From NCBI RefSeq assembly GCF_030065535.1, contig NZ_JASJND010000005.1, positions 124,001 to 188,000 of the forward strand: DNA of 64,000 nt, written 5' to 3'. Positions 1-9,778 of this stretch are shown one piece after another. The stretch is from Microbacterium dauci (GTDB lineage: Bacteria; Actinomycetota; Actinomycetes; Actinomycetales; Microbacteriaceae). The notes beneath the pieces were generated by a model. That model was not told the DNA's origin, did no database searches, and was given only the letters and a program-made list of their open reading frames with translations. Within the stretch, counting starts at the first letter, position 1, and each line of letters starts with the position of its first letter. The position numbers were made by a program, and so were the translations under genes.

Positions 1-1937
1 GCTCGAGCGAGCAGCAGGCCTGCATCGCCGAGGTCGCGGACACCGACGGGTTCAACTGGGGGTACGACCCGTTCCACTTCACGACCCCGGAAGGGTCGTA
101 CGCGCTCCAGCCCGACGGCGGTGCGCGGGTGGCGGAGTTCCGTGGGATGGTGGGTGCCCTGCACGGGATGGGTCTGCAGGTGGTCCTCGACCAGGTCTTC
201 AACCACACCGCGGCATCCGGTCAGGACGGGAAGTCCGTCCTCGATCAGGTCGTCCCCGGCTATTACCACCGGCTTAACCTGGCCGGCGCAGTCGAGACCT
301 CGACCTGCTGTCAGAACATCGCGACCGAGCACGAGGTCGCCGAGAAGCTCATGGTCGACTCGGTCGTCACATGGGCGCGCGACTACAAGGTCGACGGATT
401 CCGGTTCGACCTGATGGGCCACCATTCGAAGGCCAACATGCTCGCCGTGCGCGAGGCGCTCGATGAACTGACCGTGAAGCAGGACGGCGTCGACGGATCG
501 GCCGTGTACCTGTACGGCGAAGGCTGGAACTTCGGCGAGGTCGCCGACAACGCGCTGTTCGAACAGGCGACGCAGGGGCAGCTCGGCGGCACGGGCATCG
601 CGACCTTCAACGACCGACTCCGCGACGCCGTGCACGGCGGCAGCCCCGTCGACAGCGGCTCGACGTTCCGTCAGGGCTACGGCACCGGACTCGGGACCGA
701 CCCCAACGGTGACCCGATCAACGGCTCGACCGACGAGGCGCTCGCCGACCTCGCCCGCCAGACCGACCTTGTGAAGCTCGGACTCATCGGCAACCTGCGC
801 GATTACGAGCTGCCCACAGCCGACGGCTCGCTGAAGCCGGGCTCCGAACTCGACTACAACGGCCAGTCGGCCGGCTACGCCGACCAGCCTGACGAGGTGA
901 TCAACTACGTCGACGCGCACGACAACGAGACGCTGTACGACCTGTCCGTCCTCAAGCTCCCGGTCGAGACCTCGATGGCCGACCGGGTGCGGATGAACAC
1001 GCTGTCGCTCGCCACCGTGACGCTGTCGCAGTCGCCGTCGTTCTGGCACGCGGGCACCGAGCTGCTGCGCTCGAAGTCGCTCGACCGCAACAGCTACAAC
1101 TCCGGCGACTGGTTCAACCGGATCGACTGGACGGGGCAGGAGTCGACCTTCGGCTCCGGCCTGCCGCCTGCGGCCGACAACGAGGAGAAGTGGCCGATCA
1201 TGGCGCCGCTCCTCGAGAACGCGGCGCTGAAGCCGACGGCCGACGACATCGCCGCGGCCGAGGCCTCCGCACTCGACCTGCTGCGGGTGCGCTCCGAGGT
1301 CGGGTTGCTGCGGCTCGGGTCCGCGGCGGCGATCTCCGAGAAGGTGTCGTTCCCGAAGAGCGGGCCGGACGCCGACCCGGGCGTCATCGTGATGCAGATC
1401 GACGACCTCGCAGGCGACACCGACGCCGACCGCGACCTCGACGGCGCGCTCGTCGTGTTCAACGCGTCTCCGGAGGCGACGACGCAGACGATCGACGATC
1501 TCGCCGGACGCGGGTTCGTGCTGACATCCGCACAGGCGAAGGGGTCCGACGCCGTCGTCAAGACGACGACGTGGGATGCCGCGACCGGCACCGTGACCGT
1601 GCCGGCCCGATCGGTCGCGGTCCTGGTCGATGCGGCGCCCGTTGCGACGGCGGTCGTCGCCGTGCCGACGCCGCCGGTCGCGAAGCATGGTGCGGCGGTG
1701 CGGATGACCGGCAAGGTGATCGCTGTCGACGGCAGCGCGCCGGTGGGTACGGTGACGGTGATGGAGGGATCGAAGACGCTCGCGAGCGCGGAGCTCCCGG
1801 CATCCGCGAAGGGGCGCATCGATCTGCCGCTCCCGAAGCTCAGCAAGGGCGTCCACGTCCTCCGCACGAGCTTCACCGGCGCGGAGGAACACGCCGATTC
1901 GCGGTCGCTCCTGCCGATTCCGCTCCTCGTCTACTGA
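1..1937 (+). CDS. pulA: Pullulanase (GH13 debranching enzyme), C-terminal part
   Basis: This is the last 644 residues of a pullulanase; the gene starts before the window and reads in from base 3. The enzyme hydrolyses alpha-1,6 linkages in pullulan, starch or glycogen fragments. Visible GH13 signatures in order are NWGYDPFHF (bases 55-81), DQVFNH (about 190-207), the nucleophile Asp in DGFRFDLMG (about 391-417), the acid Glu in YLYGEGWNF (about 508-534) and the transition-state Asp in YVDAHDNET (about 907-933). A beta-rich C-terminal region follows, then an Ig-like segment (SAPVGTVTV) from about base 1640, usual in large exported pullulanases. No sorting signal or membrane anchor follows; the protein simply ends. 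The motif NWGYDP favours pullulanase over other GH13 debranching enzymes. Confidence 0.9.
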   Translation, partial: SSEQQACIAEVADTDGFNWGYDPFHFTTPEGSYALQPDGGARVAEFRGMVGALHGMGLQVVLDQVFNHTAASGQDGKSVLDQVVPGYYHRLNLAGAVETSTCCQNIATEHEVAEKLMVDSVVTWARDYKVDGFRFDLMGHHSKANMLAVREALDELTVKQDGVDGSAVYLYGEGWNFGEVADNALFEQATQGQLGGTGIATFNDRLRDAVHGGSPVDSGSTFRQGYGTGLGTDPNGDPINGSTDEALADLARQTDLVKLGLIGNLRDYELPTADGSLKPGSELDYNGQSAGYADQPDEVINYVDAHDNETLYDLSVLKLPVETSMADRVRMNTLSLATVTLSQSPSFWHAGTELLRSKSLDRNSYNSGDWFNRIDWTGQESTFGSGLPPAADNEEKWPIMAPLLENAALKPTADDIAAAEASALDLLRVRSEVGLLRLGSAAAISEKVSFPKSGPDADPGVIVMQIDDLAGDTDADRDLDGALVVFNASPEATTQTIDDLAGRGFVLTSAQAKGSDAVVKTTTWDAATGTVTVPARSVAVLVDAAPVATAVVAVPTPPVAKHGAAVRMTGKVIAVDGSAPVGTVTVMEGSKTLASAELPASAKGRIDLPLPKLSKGVHVLRTSFTGAEEHADSRSLLPIPLLVY

Positions 1938-2103
1938 CGCGGCTCGGCGCCCGGAGAAGCCGCGGGCTGACAACTCCGCACGACGCGCGCAGGCGCCGCG
2001 ACCGCGGTGCCGCGTCGGCGGCGTTCTCGTGGTATTCAAGATCCTGCGTCCCGACGACCTGCGCGCCGCTCAGGGGGAGGACGCCCGCAACCAGGGGGAA
2101 GAG

Positions 2104-3942
2104 ATGGCTGCACGCACATTCGGGGGAACGCGCGCGACGCGGACCGTGGTCGCCGCGCTCGCGACGGCGGGACTCGTCGGCGCACTCACGGCGGCGCCGG
2201 CTTCGGCCGCGCCCGCAGAGCCGGAGCTGTTCTGCGATGTCGCAGGACAGGAACTCGCGATCTCTCCGATCGCAGACTTGCAGGACGGTGAGCAGGTGAC
2301 GTGGCTCTCGACGATCAAGGGCACGACGCCGACCAGCTTCACCGGCGAGTACATCGGCAAGCTCGATAACGGCCTCGGACTCGACGCCGACGGGAATCCG
2401 CGCGATCTGCTGCTGGTCCGTCTCGACGGCGACCTCGTGAACGGGACGTCGTCCTCGCTCGCGACGGGCGTGTGGTCGGGTGCGTCGGGCTCTCCCGTCT
2501 ATGACGAGGACGGCGCGCTCGTGGGCGCGGTCGCGTACGGCTTCAGCTTCCTGCCCGACAACGTCGCGGGAGTCACCCCGGCGGCGTACATGCGGTCGAT
2601 GGGGCAGCTGCCCGAAGCGCGCACGCTCGCACCGTCGGCGCGCAAGCAGGCCGCGCGGATGGCCGACGAGCCCACGACCTCGAGCTCGAGCGCGATCCGC
2701 CGCCTCGAACCGGTCCGTGTCACGACCGGCGCCACGGCCGCCGAGCTCGACGACGCGACGCGTCTCATCGCCTCGCGCGTCGACGGATACCGCGGGGTGA
2801 CCGCGAGTGGCCGCGCCACCGCGAGCGCCGTCACCGAGGGCGCCGACTTCCCCATCGTCGCGGGTGGGAACATCGCCGTCTCGTACGCGTATGGCGCCGT
2901 CGGCGAAGCGAGCGTCGGAACCGTCACCGCGGTGTGCGGCGACGAGGTCTTCGCGTACGGGCACCCGAACAACTGGAACTCCGACCTTTCCGCCAGCATC
3001 CACGGCGCTTCGGCGGCGCGCATCGTCCCCGACCTGACGGGGTCGTACAAGCTGATCAGCGCGATCGGCCGGGTGAAGGGCACGCTCGCCGACGACCGAC
3101 TCGTCGGCATCCGAGGCGTGCTCGGCGACGGGCCCGAGGTGATTCGCGTGCAGTCCACGAGTCGCCTCGGGGCGAAGCGCAGCACGGTCGCCAGCTCCGT
3201 GTCCGAGGCGGAGCTGATCCCCGCTGTCGCGTACACGCAGGCCGCGAACGAGGCCGTCCGGATGCTGGACAACTTGCAGGTTGGCTCGGCGCGGGTGCGG
3301 TGGACGATCCGATTCGAGCGCGAGGACGGCACCGCGGGCGTCCTCGACAACGAGAACCGCTACGCGGACCGGTATGACTTCCCGTCGGCCGTCGGAATGA
3401 ACATCGCGGACGACATCGCGATCCTCCAGTCCAACCCGTTCGAAGCGGTGAAGATCACCGCGGTGCAGATCGGAACGGTCTTCGAGGAAGGGTATCGAGC
3501 GGCCAGACTCGCAGGCATCCAGATGAAGAAGAACGGTGTCTGGTCGTCCATCGCGCAGGACGGCAAGCTCACGGCGACCCGGGGCAAGACGTATGCGTTC
3601 CGTGCCGTGTTCGCGCCGATCCGCGGCGCGGAGCGAGTCACCCGTTACCTCGAGTTCAAGGCCACCGTCCCGCGCACTGCGAAGCGGGGCCTGCGGGTCA
3701 CGGTGTCGGTCCCCACGGTCGATGAGGAGAGCACCGTCGACCCGGAGATGCTGCAGAGCTTCGATGAACTGGTCGCCGCACTCGACGCCAATACGCGATC
3801 GGACGTCATCGAACGGACCCATGTCTCGACGTCGACGAAGGGTGTGCGGACGTCCCGGACAGCCACGCAGTCGGTACCCGTCGTGTTGGCGGACCCAGGC
3901 TCGATGGTCACCTTCGGGCTCTACGTCACGCCCGCGCGATGA
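2104..3942 (+). CDS. Secreted SpoIVB-like (S55) peptidase-domain protein
   Basis: A 612-residue exported protein with a Sec signal peptide (MAARTFGG, then a hydrophobic stretch ending APASA-AP). The ATG at 2104 was chosen because it begins the signal peptide and follows a purine-rich CAGGGGGAAGAG; an in-frame GTG at 2029 would add residues with no role. Residues about 50-180 contain GASGSPVYDEDG, matching the serine motif of S55 (SpoIVB) peptidases. Further on, CGDEVFAYGHP and DDRLVGIRGVLG match the conserved GD-x-AFGHP and DR-x-G-x-x-G-x-LG segments of that family. The long C-terminal part is unassigned. No membrane segment follows the signal, so it is probably released or wall-associated. 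The organism shows no sign of sporulation, so the substrate is unknown. It could equally be an inactive S55 homologue. Confidence 0.6.
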   Translation: MAARTFGGTRATRTVVAALATAGLVGALTAAPASAAPAEPELFCDVAGQELAISPIADLQDGEQVTWLSTIKGTTPTSFTGEYIGKLDNGLGLDADGNPRDLLLVRLDGDLVNGTSSSLATGVWSGASGSPVYDEDGALVGAVAYGFSFLPDNVAGVTPAAYMRSMGQLPEARTLAPSARKQAARMADEPTTSSSSAIRRLEPVRVTTGATAAELDDATRLIASRVDGYRGVTASGRATASAVTEGADFPIVAGGNIAVSYAYGAVGEASVGTVTAVCGDEVFAYGHPNNWNSDLSASIHGASAARIVPDLTGSYKLISAIGRVKGTLADDRLVGIRGVLGDGPEVIRVQSTSRLGAKRSTVASSVSEAELIPAVAYTQAANEAVRMLDNLQVGSARVRWTIRFEREDGTAGVLDNENRYADRYDFPSAVGMNIADDIAILQSNPFEAVKITAVQIGTVFEEGYRAARLAGIQMKKNGVWSSIAQDGKLTATRGKTYAFRAVFAPIRGAERVTRYLEFKATVPRTAKRGLRVTVSVPTVDEESTVDPEMLQSFDELVAALDANTRSDVIERTHVSTSTKGVRTSRTATQSVPVVLADPGSMVTFGLYVTPAR

Positions 3943-3982
3943 TCATGTGCGCCGCGTCGGCGACGAACGGGAAGGCCGCAGG

Positions 3983-5167
3983 ATGAGCCGCGACCGCCCC
4001 GTCATCGTCGCCGGCGCGCGCACGCCGATCGGCCGGTTCGCCGGCGCGTTCCGCGACACCCCCGCCCATGAACTCGGCGCGCAGGCCGTCAGCGCGGCGC
4101 TCGCGCGTTCGGGCGTCGCGCCGTCGCGGGTGGGCGAGGTCGTCGTCGGGACCATCGGGCAGGTGGCATCCGACGCGTACATCGCACGTCGGATCGCGCT
4201 CGCGGCGGGACTCGACGAGGACACCCCCGCGTTCACCGTGAACCGCCTCTGCGGGTCGGGGCTGCAGTCGATCTGGTCGGCCGCGCAGGAGCTGCAGTGG
4301 GGCGGCATCGACGTCGTGGTCGCCGGCGGCGCCGAGAACATGACGCGGATGCCGTTCTACGACTTCGGGGCGCGGAGCGGGCCTGCGCTCGGACACCGCG
4401 CGCTGCTCGACGGCACGCTCGCGATGCTCACCGATCCGTTCACCGGCCGCCATATGGGCACGACCGCCGAGACGGTCGCCGAGCGGTTCGGCGTCTCGCG
4501 CGCCGACCAGGATGCGTACGCCCTCGAATCCCAGCGGCGGGCGTCGACGGATGCCGCGCGCGCGGCGTTCGCCGACGAGATCGTGGCCACGACGACCGGC
4601 GGCCGCCGGCCGGTCGAGGTCACGATCGACGAGCATCCGCGCCCCGACACCACGCTCGAGGCGCTCGCCGCGCTGCGGCCGGCGTTCGCCGAGGGTGGCA
4701 CCGTGACGGCGGGCAACGCCTCGGGGATCAACGACGGCGCAGCGGCGGTCGTCGTGATGCGCGAGTCCGATGTCCGCGCGGAGGGTCTGCCGGCGCTCGC
4801 GACGATCGAGGCGGTCACGACGGCCGCGCTCGATCCCGCGATCATGGGGTACGCCCCGACGCTCGCGCTGCGGAAGCTGTTCGCGCAGACCGGACTCACC
4901 CCGGCCGACGTGTCGACCGTCGAGCTCAACGAGGCGTTCGCGTCGCAGGTGCTCGCCGTCATGCGCGACACCGGACTCGACCCGGCGCGCACGAACCCGT
5001 ACGGCGGCGCGATCGCGCTCGGCCATCCGGTCGGCGCGACCGGCACGATCCTCACCGTCCGCGCGGCGTTGACGCTGCAGCGCACCGGCGGCGAGTTCGG
5101 GGTCGTGACGATGTGCATCGGCGGCGGCCAGGCGCTCGCCGCGCTCCTGCGACGCTGGGACGCCTGA
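3983..5167 (+). CDS. Acetyl-CoA C-acyltransferase (thiolase)
   Basis: A 394-residue thiolase, the normal length. It catalyses thiolytic cleavage of 3-ketoacyl-CoA or condensation of two acetyl-CoA. The acyl-accepting Cys lies in NRLCGSGLQS (about bases 4242-4272), the catalytic His in GHPVGATGT (about 5020-5047), and the second Cys in MCIGGGQALA near the C-terminus. The ATG at 3983 follows GGAAGGCCGCAGG and opens the conserved N-terminus (RPVIVAGARTPIG). It lies 40 bases after the S55 gene and ends at a strong convergent terminator. Together with the enoyl-CoA hydratase at 8958 and the ETF genes at 12321 it could serve beta-oxidation, although these genes are not one operon. Degradative and biosynthetic roles cannot be told apart from sequence alone. 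Confidence 0.9.
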   Translation: MSRDRPVIVAGARTPIGRFAGAFRDTPAHELGAQAVSAALARSGVAPSRVGEVVVGTIGQVASDAYIARRIALAAGLDEDTPAFTVNRLCGSGLQSIWSAAQELQWGGIDVVVAGGAENMTRMPFYDFGARSGPALGHRALLDGTLAMLTDPFTGRHMGTTAETVAERFGVSRADQDAYALESQRRASTDAARAAFADEIVATTTGGRRPVEVTIDEHPRPDTTLEALAALRPAFAEGGTVTAGNASGINDGAAAVVVMRESDVRAEGLPALATIEAVTTAALDPAIMGYAPTLALRKLFAQTGLTPADVSTVELNEAFASQVLAVMRDTGLDPARTNPYGGAIALGHPVGATGTILTVRAALTLQRTGGEFGVVTMCIGGGQALAALLRRWDA

Positions 5168-5213
5168 CGCGGCATCCGCTCTGCGGCACCGGTTCCCCGG
5201 CATCAAAGGGAAC

Positions 5214-5243
5214 GGCCCCCTCACCCGTGTGGGCGAGGGGGCC
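5214..5243. terminator. Bidirectional terminator between convergent genes
   Basis: A GC-rich inverted repeat with arms GGCCCCCTC and GAGGGGGCC separated by 12 bases, whose CCC/GGG can extend the stem. It lies 46 bases past the thiolase stop and 34 bases before the end of the minus-strand nucleotidase gene, so it can serve both. There is no clear U-tract, which is common in this GC-rich group. Confidence 0.7.
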
Positions 5244-5277
5244 ATTCCGATCAGCGGGGCACATGCCTCCAGGGGGT

Positions 5278-8200
5278 TCAGGCCTCCTGGCGGCGGCGGC
5301 GCAGGACCAGCACCGTGCCGAGGGCGATGAGCAGCGCGGCGGCGGTGAGCAGCGTGACCATCGAGGCGATGTCGCCACCGGTGTTCGCGAGCTCGTCGTC
5401 GCCTGCGGCGGCGCCGTCCTCACCAGCAGCGTCGTCCGAACCCGAACCGTCGTCGTCACCGGTCGCGTCGTCGTCACCCGTGCCCGGGAGCGTGGGCTCC
5501 GGGGTGGGCTCTGGGTCGACCGACTCGTCGGCGAGTGCTGCGCGGCCGAGCTCGCCCGGGGCGACCTCGTCGTGTGCGGCGAAGTACGCGACCGTCGCGG
5601 CCAGGTCGACCTGGCCGGTGTCGGTGCGGTCGGTGCCCTCGGCGAACGTCGCGAAGCCGTCGCCACCGGCGGCGAGGAACGAGTTCGTGACGACCGTGAA
5701 CTCGTCGTCCGCAGCGATCGCCTCGCCCTCGAACGTCATCGACGTGACGTCGCCACCACGACCGACCGTCTCACCGGGGAGCGGTGCGATCTCGGTGTAC
5801 TCGTAGGCGAAGCCCTCCGAGACGCCCAGGTGCAGCTTCGGGCGCTCGCCCTCGGCCTTCCACTGCTGCTCGAGGATCTCCTCGATCTGCGCACCGGTGA
5901 GGGTGACCGTCACAAGCGTGTTCGCGAACGGCTGCACCTCGGCGACCTGCTTGTAGGTCACGGTGCCGTCGGTGCCGAACAGCAGGTCGGCGCGCAGGCC
6001 ACCCGGGTTCATGAGCGCGATCTGTGCCGGGGTGCCGGCGTAGGCGTCGTTCGAGGTGGCCCAGAGGTACCAGTCCGCCACGGCGTTGCCGAGCGTCGAC
6101 TCGACACCGCGGTCGCTGCCGGGGGTGGCGCCACCGCGGAGGATGTCGGCGCTGATGGTGCCGACGGGCACCGCGCCCTCTTCCTCGGCGACGGCGACAG
6201 CGTCGGCGACGATCTCAGCGACCTCCGCGTCGGCTTCGTATCCCTTGTCGGCGAGGGTGAAGGTGCTGCCCTCGATGCTCAGCAGCGACTTCGAGGCGCG
6301 GTCGACCTGCAGCTGCAGCTCGCCCATCGCCTTGCCGTACTCGGCGGCCTGGATCACCGGACGGGTGTCGTCGGTGCCCTCGACGGGAATCTCGCACGCG
6401 TACGTCTGGTGCGTGTGCGCCGAGACGATCGCGTCGATCGACGCGTCCGCGCCGCGGGCGAGGTCACCGAAGTCCGAGGGGTCGGATGCCACGGTGGCGC
6501 ACTGGTTCGACGTGGCGGTGCCCGAGTGGGTCAGCAGCACGACGACGTCGGCGAGGTCGCCGTCTTCGATCGTCTTGGCGGCCCGGTTCGCAGCTTCGAG
6601 CTGGTCGCCGAACTCGATGTCGGCGATGCCGTCGGGTGCGACCATCGTGGCCGTGTCGGTGGTCACGGTGCCGATGAACGCGACGCGCACGCCGTCGACC
6701 GTCTTGACCGTGTACTCGGGGAGCACGGGGGTCTTCGTGCCCTTGGCGTAGACGTTCGCTCCGAGGGCGAAGTCCGTGCCGCCGAAGCGGGGGATCACCC
6801 GGTCGCGGAGGTCGGCCCAGCCGCCGTCGAATTCGTGGTTGCCCACGGCCGAGACGTCGAGGCCCGCGGCGACGAGCGCGTCGATCGAGGGGTTGTCCTG
6901 CTGGATGAACGACGTGAACGTCGACGCGCCGATGTTGTCACCGGCCGATACGAACAGGGTGTTCGGGTTCTCGGCCTTCGCAGCGTTCACTGCGCCGGCG
7001 ATGCGGGCGGCGCCCGCTTCGTCGCCCGCATCCGTGCTCGGGAGGTCGTCATCGTTCAACGCCGACTCGAGGCGACCGTGGAAGTCGTTGATCGTCAGGA
7101 TGTCGATGTCGATCGGGTCGAGGAAGTCGGTCACCTCGAAGACGGTGGTCGTGCCCGACACCTCGTTGCCGACGGCGAGCAGCGGCGAACCGTTCGGGGA
7201 GTCGGCGGCGTCGATGAACGCGATGCTCTCGGGGCCGAGGTCGCCGGCGGCGGCGAGGTCGCCACCGTCTTCGACCGACTCCGAGAAGTCCCGGTTGTTG
7301 ACGTACGTGACGAACGTCGGCGCGGTCGGGTCGGTCACGTCGTACGCGGCGACACCGCCGACGCGCTCGAAGCCGACGAACGCGTAGGTGCGTCCGCTGA
7401 GCTCGCCGATGACGACGGTCTCGGGCTCGGGGCCCTTGTCTTCACTCCGGCCCTCGAGGTTCGACTCGGAGTGGTTCGAGTTGAAGAACTCGGGCGCTGC
7501 GGCCGCGGTGATCTCCTCGAAGCTCGAGCCCGAGTCCCAGACGAGCTCGCCGTCGGTGGTCCAGATCGAGAACGAGCGGGCGCCGAAGGCGTAGAGCTCG
7601 TCGTAGCAGCCGTCGCCCTCGTTGAAGCCGTTCTCGGTGGTCACGTTCAGACGGCCGAGGTCCTCGTCGCCGAGGAAGTCGGCGAGCGGGCTGGTGGCGC
7701 AGACGGGGCCGTAGCCGTCGTCGGCAATGTTCTTCGCACGCGTGCCCTCGACGTAGGTGCCCCACTCGCGGGCGTCGCCTTCGTTCGCGGTGACCAGGTA
7801 CGTGGTGTCACCGGCGGTGTACGAGTCGATGGCGTCGGGCATGTAGATGCCCTTGAGGCCCTCGTACGTGCGGAGCTCGACCGTGTCGTCGCGGTCGCTC
7901 GGGTCGAGGGCGTTCTCCTCGAGCCCGTGGTCCTTGAACCCGAGCGGGTGGACATCGGTGACCGTCGCGGTGACGAGGTCGACGACCGCGATCGCGTTCG
8001 CTTCCTGCAGCGTGACGTAGGCCGTGGTGCCGACCGTGGTGATGTACTCGGGCTCGAGATTGCGGCTCACCGGGTTGTCGGCGCCGTGCGGGGTCGGACC
8101 GAAGACGCGGACGTCCTCGTGGAGGGCGCCGGGCGCCTCGAAGGCGTGGAAGTCGGCGGTGCGGACGGCGCTCGTCGCCGGTGCCGTCTTCGTGTCGGGT

Positions 8201-8784
8201 AGCGCGACGACGGCGACCGAACCCTCGGGGTCGATGCTGAAGTCGTCCGCGGGCTCGCCCTCGTTCGCGACGGCCGCGTAGGCACCGTCGGCCGAGATCG
8301 TGACCATGTCGGGCAGCGGACCGACCGGCACGGTGCCGAGCGTGGCGTCGGCTGCGGCCGTGGCATCCGCGTCGAAGAACACCAGGTGGCCGTCGTCGGT
8401 CTTGGTGGGAGCCTCGATCGCGATGACGCCGAGGCCGTCCTCGCGGATCGCGACCGAGTTCGCGACGCCGTCTGCGGCGATCGAGAAGAGCTTGACGGGC
8501 TTCGTCGGGTCGCTGTTGTCGAGCACGTCGACGACGCCGGCCTGCGCGTTCACGACGAAGAGGCGGTTCTTGTACGCCTGCACGATCTCGGCGGCGGACT
8601 CGTCGAAGATCCCGGTCTCGTAGGTGCCGATCGGGGTCAGTTCGAGCGCCGGAACGGCGGCCGAGGTGGTCGGGCGGTCGGTCACGAGCGCCGCGGTGGC
8701 GGGTGTCGTGACGACTGCGAGCGTGCAGGTCAATGCCGCAGCCGTGCCGAGGGCGACGGAGCGACGGAAAGCGTGCGAAGGCAT
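5278..8784 (-). CDS. Surface-anchored choice-of-anchor I / 5'-nucleotidase protein
   Basis: A 1168-residue exported protein. A signal peptide ends near ATPATA; residues about 45-555 form a beta-propeller-like choice-of-anchor I region. A metallophosphatase domain follows, with the metal and substrate motifs NDFHGRLE, SAGDNIG, GNHEFDGG, THSG and AHTHQTY. Then come the 5'-nucleotidase C-terminal domain, an Asp/Glu/Ala-rich spacer, and a C-terminal sorting signal of LANTG, a hydrophobic helix and LRRRRQEA. It should release phosphate and nucleosides from extracellular nucleotides at the wall. The start is taken at 8784 (MPSHAF) because AGGA lies six bases upstream; the ATG four codons earlier has no ribosome-binding site. 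Three 11-base repeats upstream resemble a PHO box. The LAxTG motif suggests a class E-type sortase; none intact is in this window. Confidence 0.85.
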   Translation of the reverse strand: MPSHAFRRSVALGTAAALTCTLAVVTTPATAALVTDRPTTSAAVPALELTPIGTYETGIFDESAAEIVQAYKNRLFVVNAQAGVVDVLDNSDPTKPVKLFSIAADGVANSVAIREDGLGVIAIEAPTKTDDGHLVFFDADATAAADATLGTVPVGPLPDMVTISADGAYAAVANEGEPADDFSIDPEGSVAVVALPDTKTAPATSAVRTADFHAFEAPGALHEDVRVFGPTPHGADNPVSRNLEPEYITTVGTTAYVTLQEANAIAVVDLVTATVTDVHPLGFKDHGLEENALDPSDRDDTVELRTYEGLKGIYMPDAIDSYTAGDTTYLVTANEGDAREWGTYVEGTRAKNIADDGYGPVCATSPLADFLGDEDLGRLNVTTENGFNEGDGCYDELYAFGARSFSIWTTDGELVWDSGSSFEEITAAAAPEFFNSNHSESNLEGRSEDKGPEPETVVIGELSGRTYAFVGFERVGGVAAYDVTDPTAPTFVTYVNNRDFSESVEDGGDLAAAGDLGPESIAFIDAADSPNGSPLLAVGNEVSGTTTVFEVTDFLDPIDIDILTINDFHGRLESALNDDDLPSTDAGDEAGAARIAGAVNAAKAENPNTLFVSAGDNIGASTFTSFIQQDNPSIDALVAAGLDVSAVGNHEFDGGWADLRDRVIPRFGGTDFALGANVYAKGTKTPVLPEYTVKTVDGVRVAFIGTVTTDTATMVAPDGIADIEFGDQLEAANRAAKTIEDGDLADVVVLLTHSGTATSNQCATVASDPSDFGDLARGADASIDAIVSAHTHQTYACEIPVEGTDDTRPVIQAAEYGKAMGELQLQVDRASKSLLSIEGSTFTLADKGYEADAEVAEIVADAVAVAEEEGAVPVGTISADILRGGATPGSDRGVESTLGNAVADWYLWATSNDAYAGTPAQIALMNPGGLRADLLFGTDGTVTYKQVAEVQPFANTLVTVTLTGAQIEEILEQQWKAEGERPKLHLGVSEGFAYEYTEIAPLPGETVGRGGDVTSMTFEGEAIAADDEFTVVTNSFLAAGGDGFATFAEGTDRTDTGQVDLAATVAYFAAHDEVAPGELGRAALADESVDPEPTPEPTLPGTGDDDATGDDDGSGSDDAAGEDGAAAGDDELANTGGDIASMVTLLTAAALLIALGTVLVLRRRRQEA

Positions 8785-8826
8785 CGGATTCCTCATGGTC
8801 GGGATGGGCGCGAGGTGCGCCCCTCC

Positions 8827-8832
8827 GTCCTA
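8827..8832 (-). promoter_or_regulatory. Candidate -10 box of the 5'-nucleotidase gene
   Basis: TAGGAC (or the overlapping GATAGG) on the minus strand lies about 43 bases before the chosen ATG and 26 bases downstream of the 11-base repeats, a reasonable place for a promoter activated from those repeats. This is inferred from spacing only. Confidence 0.35.
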
Positions 8833-8858
8833 TCGACGCGGGATGACGGGCACCTGCC

Positions 8859-8891
8859 TCTGAGTGGACGCCAGGTGAACGGTCGGTGGAC
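8859..8891 (-). promoter_or_regulatory. Candidate PHO box (three 11-base direct repeats)
   Basis: On the minus strand three consecutive 11-base units read GTCCACCGACC, GTTCACCTGGC and GTCCACTCAGA. Actinobacterial PhoP/RegX3 boxes are 11-base direct repeats starting GTTCACC-like, placed at or just above the -35 region of phosphate-starvation genes. Here the repeats lie 75 bases upstream of a 5'-nucleotidase, a typical Pho-regulon target. The match is by eye; part of the same stretch also forms an imperfect inverted repeat (8866-8914). Confidence 0.6.
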
Positions 8892-8957
8892 GGACGCCCG
8901 GCCTGGCGTGTCCATCGGTGCTGGGCGCGAGGACCGGACGTCTGCGAGCATGGGGCG

Positions 8958-9734
8958 ATGAGCGAGTACGAGACCATCCTCACCAGCACGCAGGGCCGCG
9001 TCGGCTGGATCACCCTCAACCGTCCCGAGGCGCTCAACGCGCTGAACACGCAGGTGATGCGCGATGTGGTGGATGCAGCGGAGGCCTTCGACGCCGACCA
9101 GGGGATCGGTGCAATCGTCGTGACCGGCAGCGAGCGTGCGTTCGCGGCCGGCGCCGACATCAAGGAGATGGAGGCGCTGACCGGCACCCAGATGTTGCTT
9201 GAGGGGCACTTCGCGCCGTGGTCCCGGTTCGCGGGGGTGCGGACCCCGGTGATCGCGGCGGTCGCCGGCTACGCGCTCGGCGGCGGATGCGAGCTTGCGA
9301 TGATGTGCGACGTGATCCTCGCGGCGGACACCGCGAAGTTCGGGCAGCCCGAGATCAACCTGGGCGTCATTCCGGGGATGGGTGGCACGCAGCGCCTGAC
9401 ACGCGCGATCGGCTCGTACAAAGCCGCGGAGCTGATCCTGACCGGGCGCCAGATCGGCGCGGAGGAGGCGGACCGGATCGGCCTCGTGTCTCGGGTGGTC
9501 GCGGCCGCGGAGCTGCTCGACGAGGCGCAGCGGACGGCCGAGACGATCGCGTCGAAGTCGCTGCCGTCGCTGTACGCGGCGACCGCGGCGCTCGACGTCG
9601 CGCGGGAGTCGACGCTTGCGGAGGGGCTGCGGTTCGAGCAGCACGCCTTCGCCGCGCTGTTCGACACCGACGACCAGAAGGAGGGCATGGCCGCGTTCCG
9701 CGAGAAGCGCGCCGCCGCCTTCCGCCACCGCTGA
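8958..9734 (+). CDS. Enoyl-CoA hydratase (crotonase family)
   Basis: A 258-residue crotonase-fold enzyme of standard length, expected to hydrate trans-2-enoyl-CoA in fatty-acid beta-oxidation. The oxyanion-hole segments are visible as [11 protein letters not shown] and [15 protein letters not shown]. The catalytic Glu pair corresponds to the E of GGGCELA and the E of [17 protein letters not shown], the arrangement of true enoyl-CoA hydratases rather than isomerases. The ATG at 8958 follows GGGGCG and begins the usual short N-terminus (MSEYETILT). It is divergent from the 5'-nucleotidase gene and convergent with the DUF222-HNH gene, so it is probably monocistronic. Its other beta-oxidation partners (thiolase at 3983, ETF at 12321) are nearby but separately transcribed. 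Confidence 0.92.
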   Translation: MSEYETILTSTQGRVGWITLNRPEALNALNTQVMRDVVDAAEAFDADQGIGAIVVTGSERAFAAGADIKEMEALTGTQMLLEGHFAPWSRFAGVRTPVIAAVAGYALGGGCELAMMCDVILAADTAKFGQPEINLGVIPGMGGTQRLTRAIGSYKAAELILTGRQIGAEEADRIGLVSRVVAAAELLDEAQRTAETIASKSLPSLYAATAALDVARESTLAEGLRFEQHAFAALFDTDDQKEGMAAFREKRAAAFRHR

Positions 9735-9750
9735 CCCGCTCGGGGCGCGT

Positions 9751-9764
9751 CGGGCGCACGCCCG
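9751..9764. terminator. Short hairpin between convergent genes
   Basis: CGGGCG and CGCCCG with a two-base loop lie between the enoyl-CoA hydratase stop and the end of the minus-strand HNH gene. It is short and has no U-tract, so termination here is only likely. Confidence 0.4.
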
Positions 9765-9778
9765 CCTGGCGTGGCTGG

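Noticed and set aside
4297..8202. A 1301-codon plus-strand open frame
   Set aside because: It is antisense to the 5'-nucleotidase, has a low-complexity Arg/Val/Gly-rich product and no recognisable domain.
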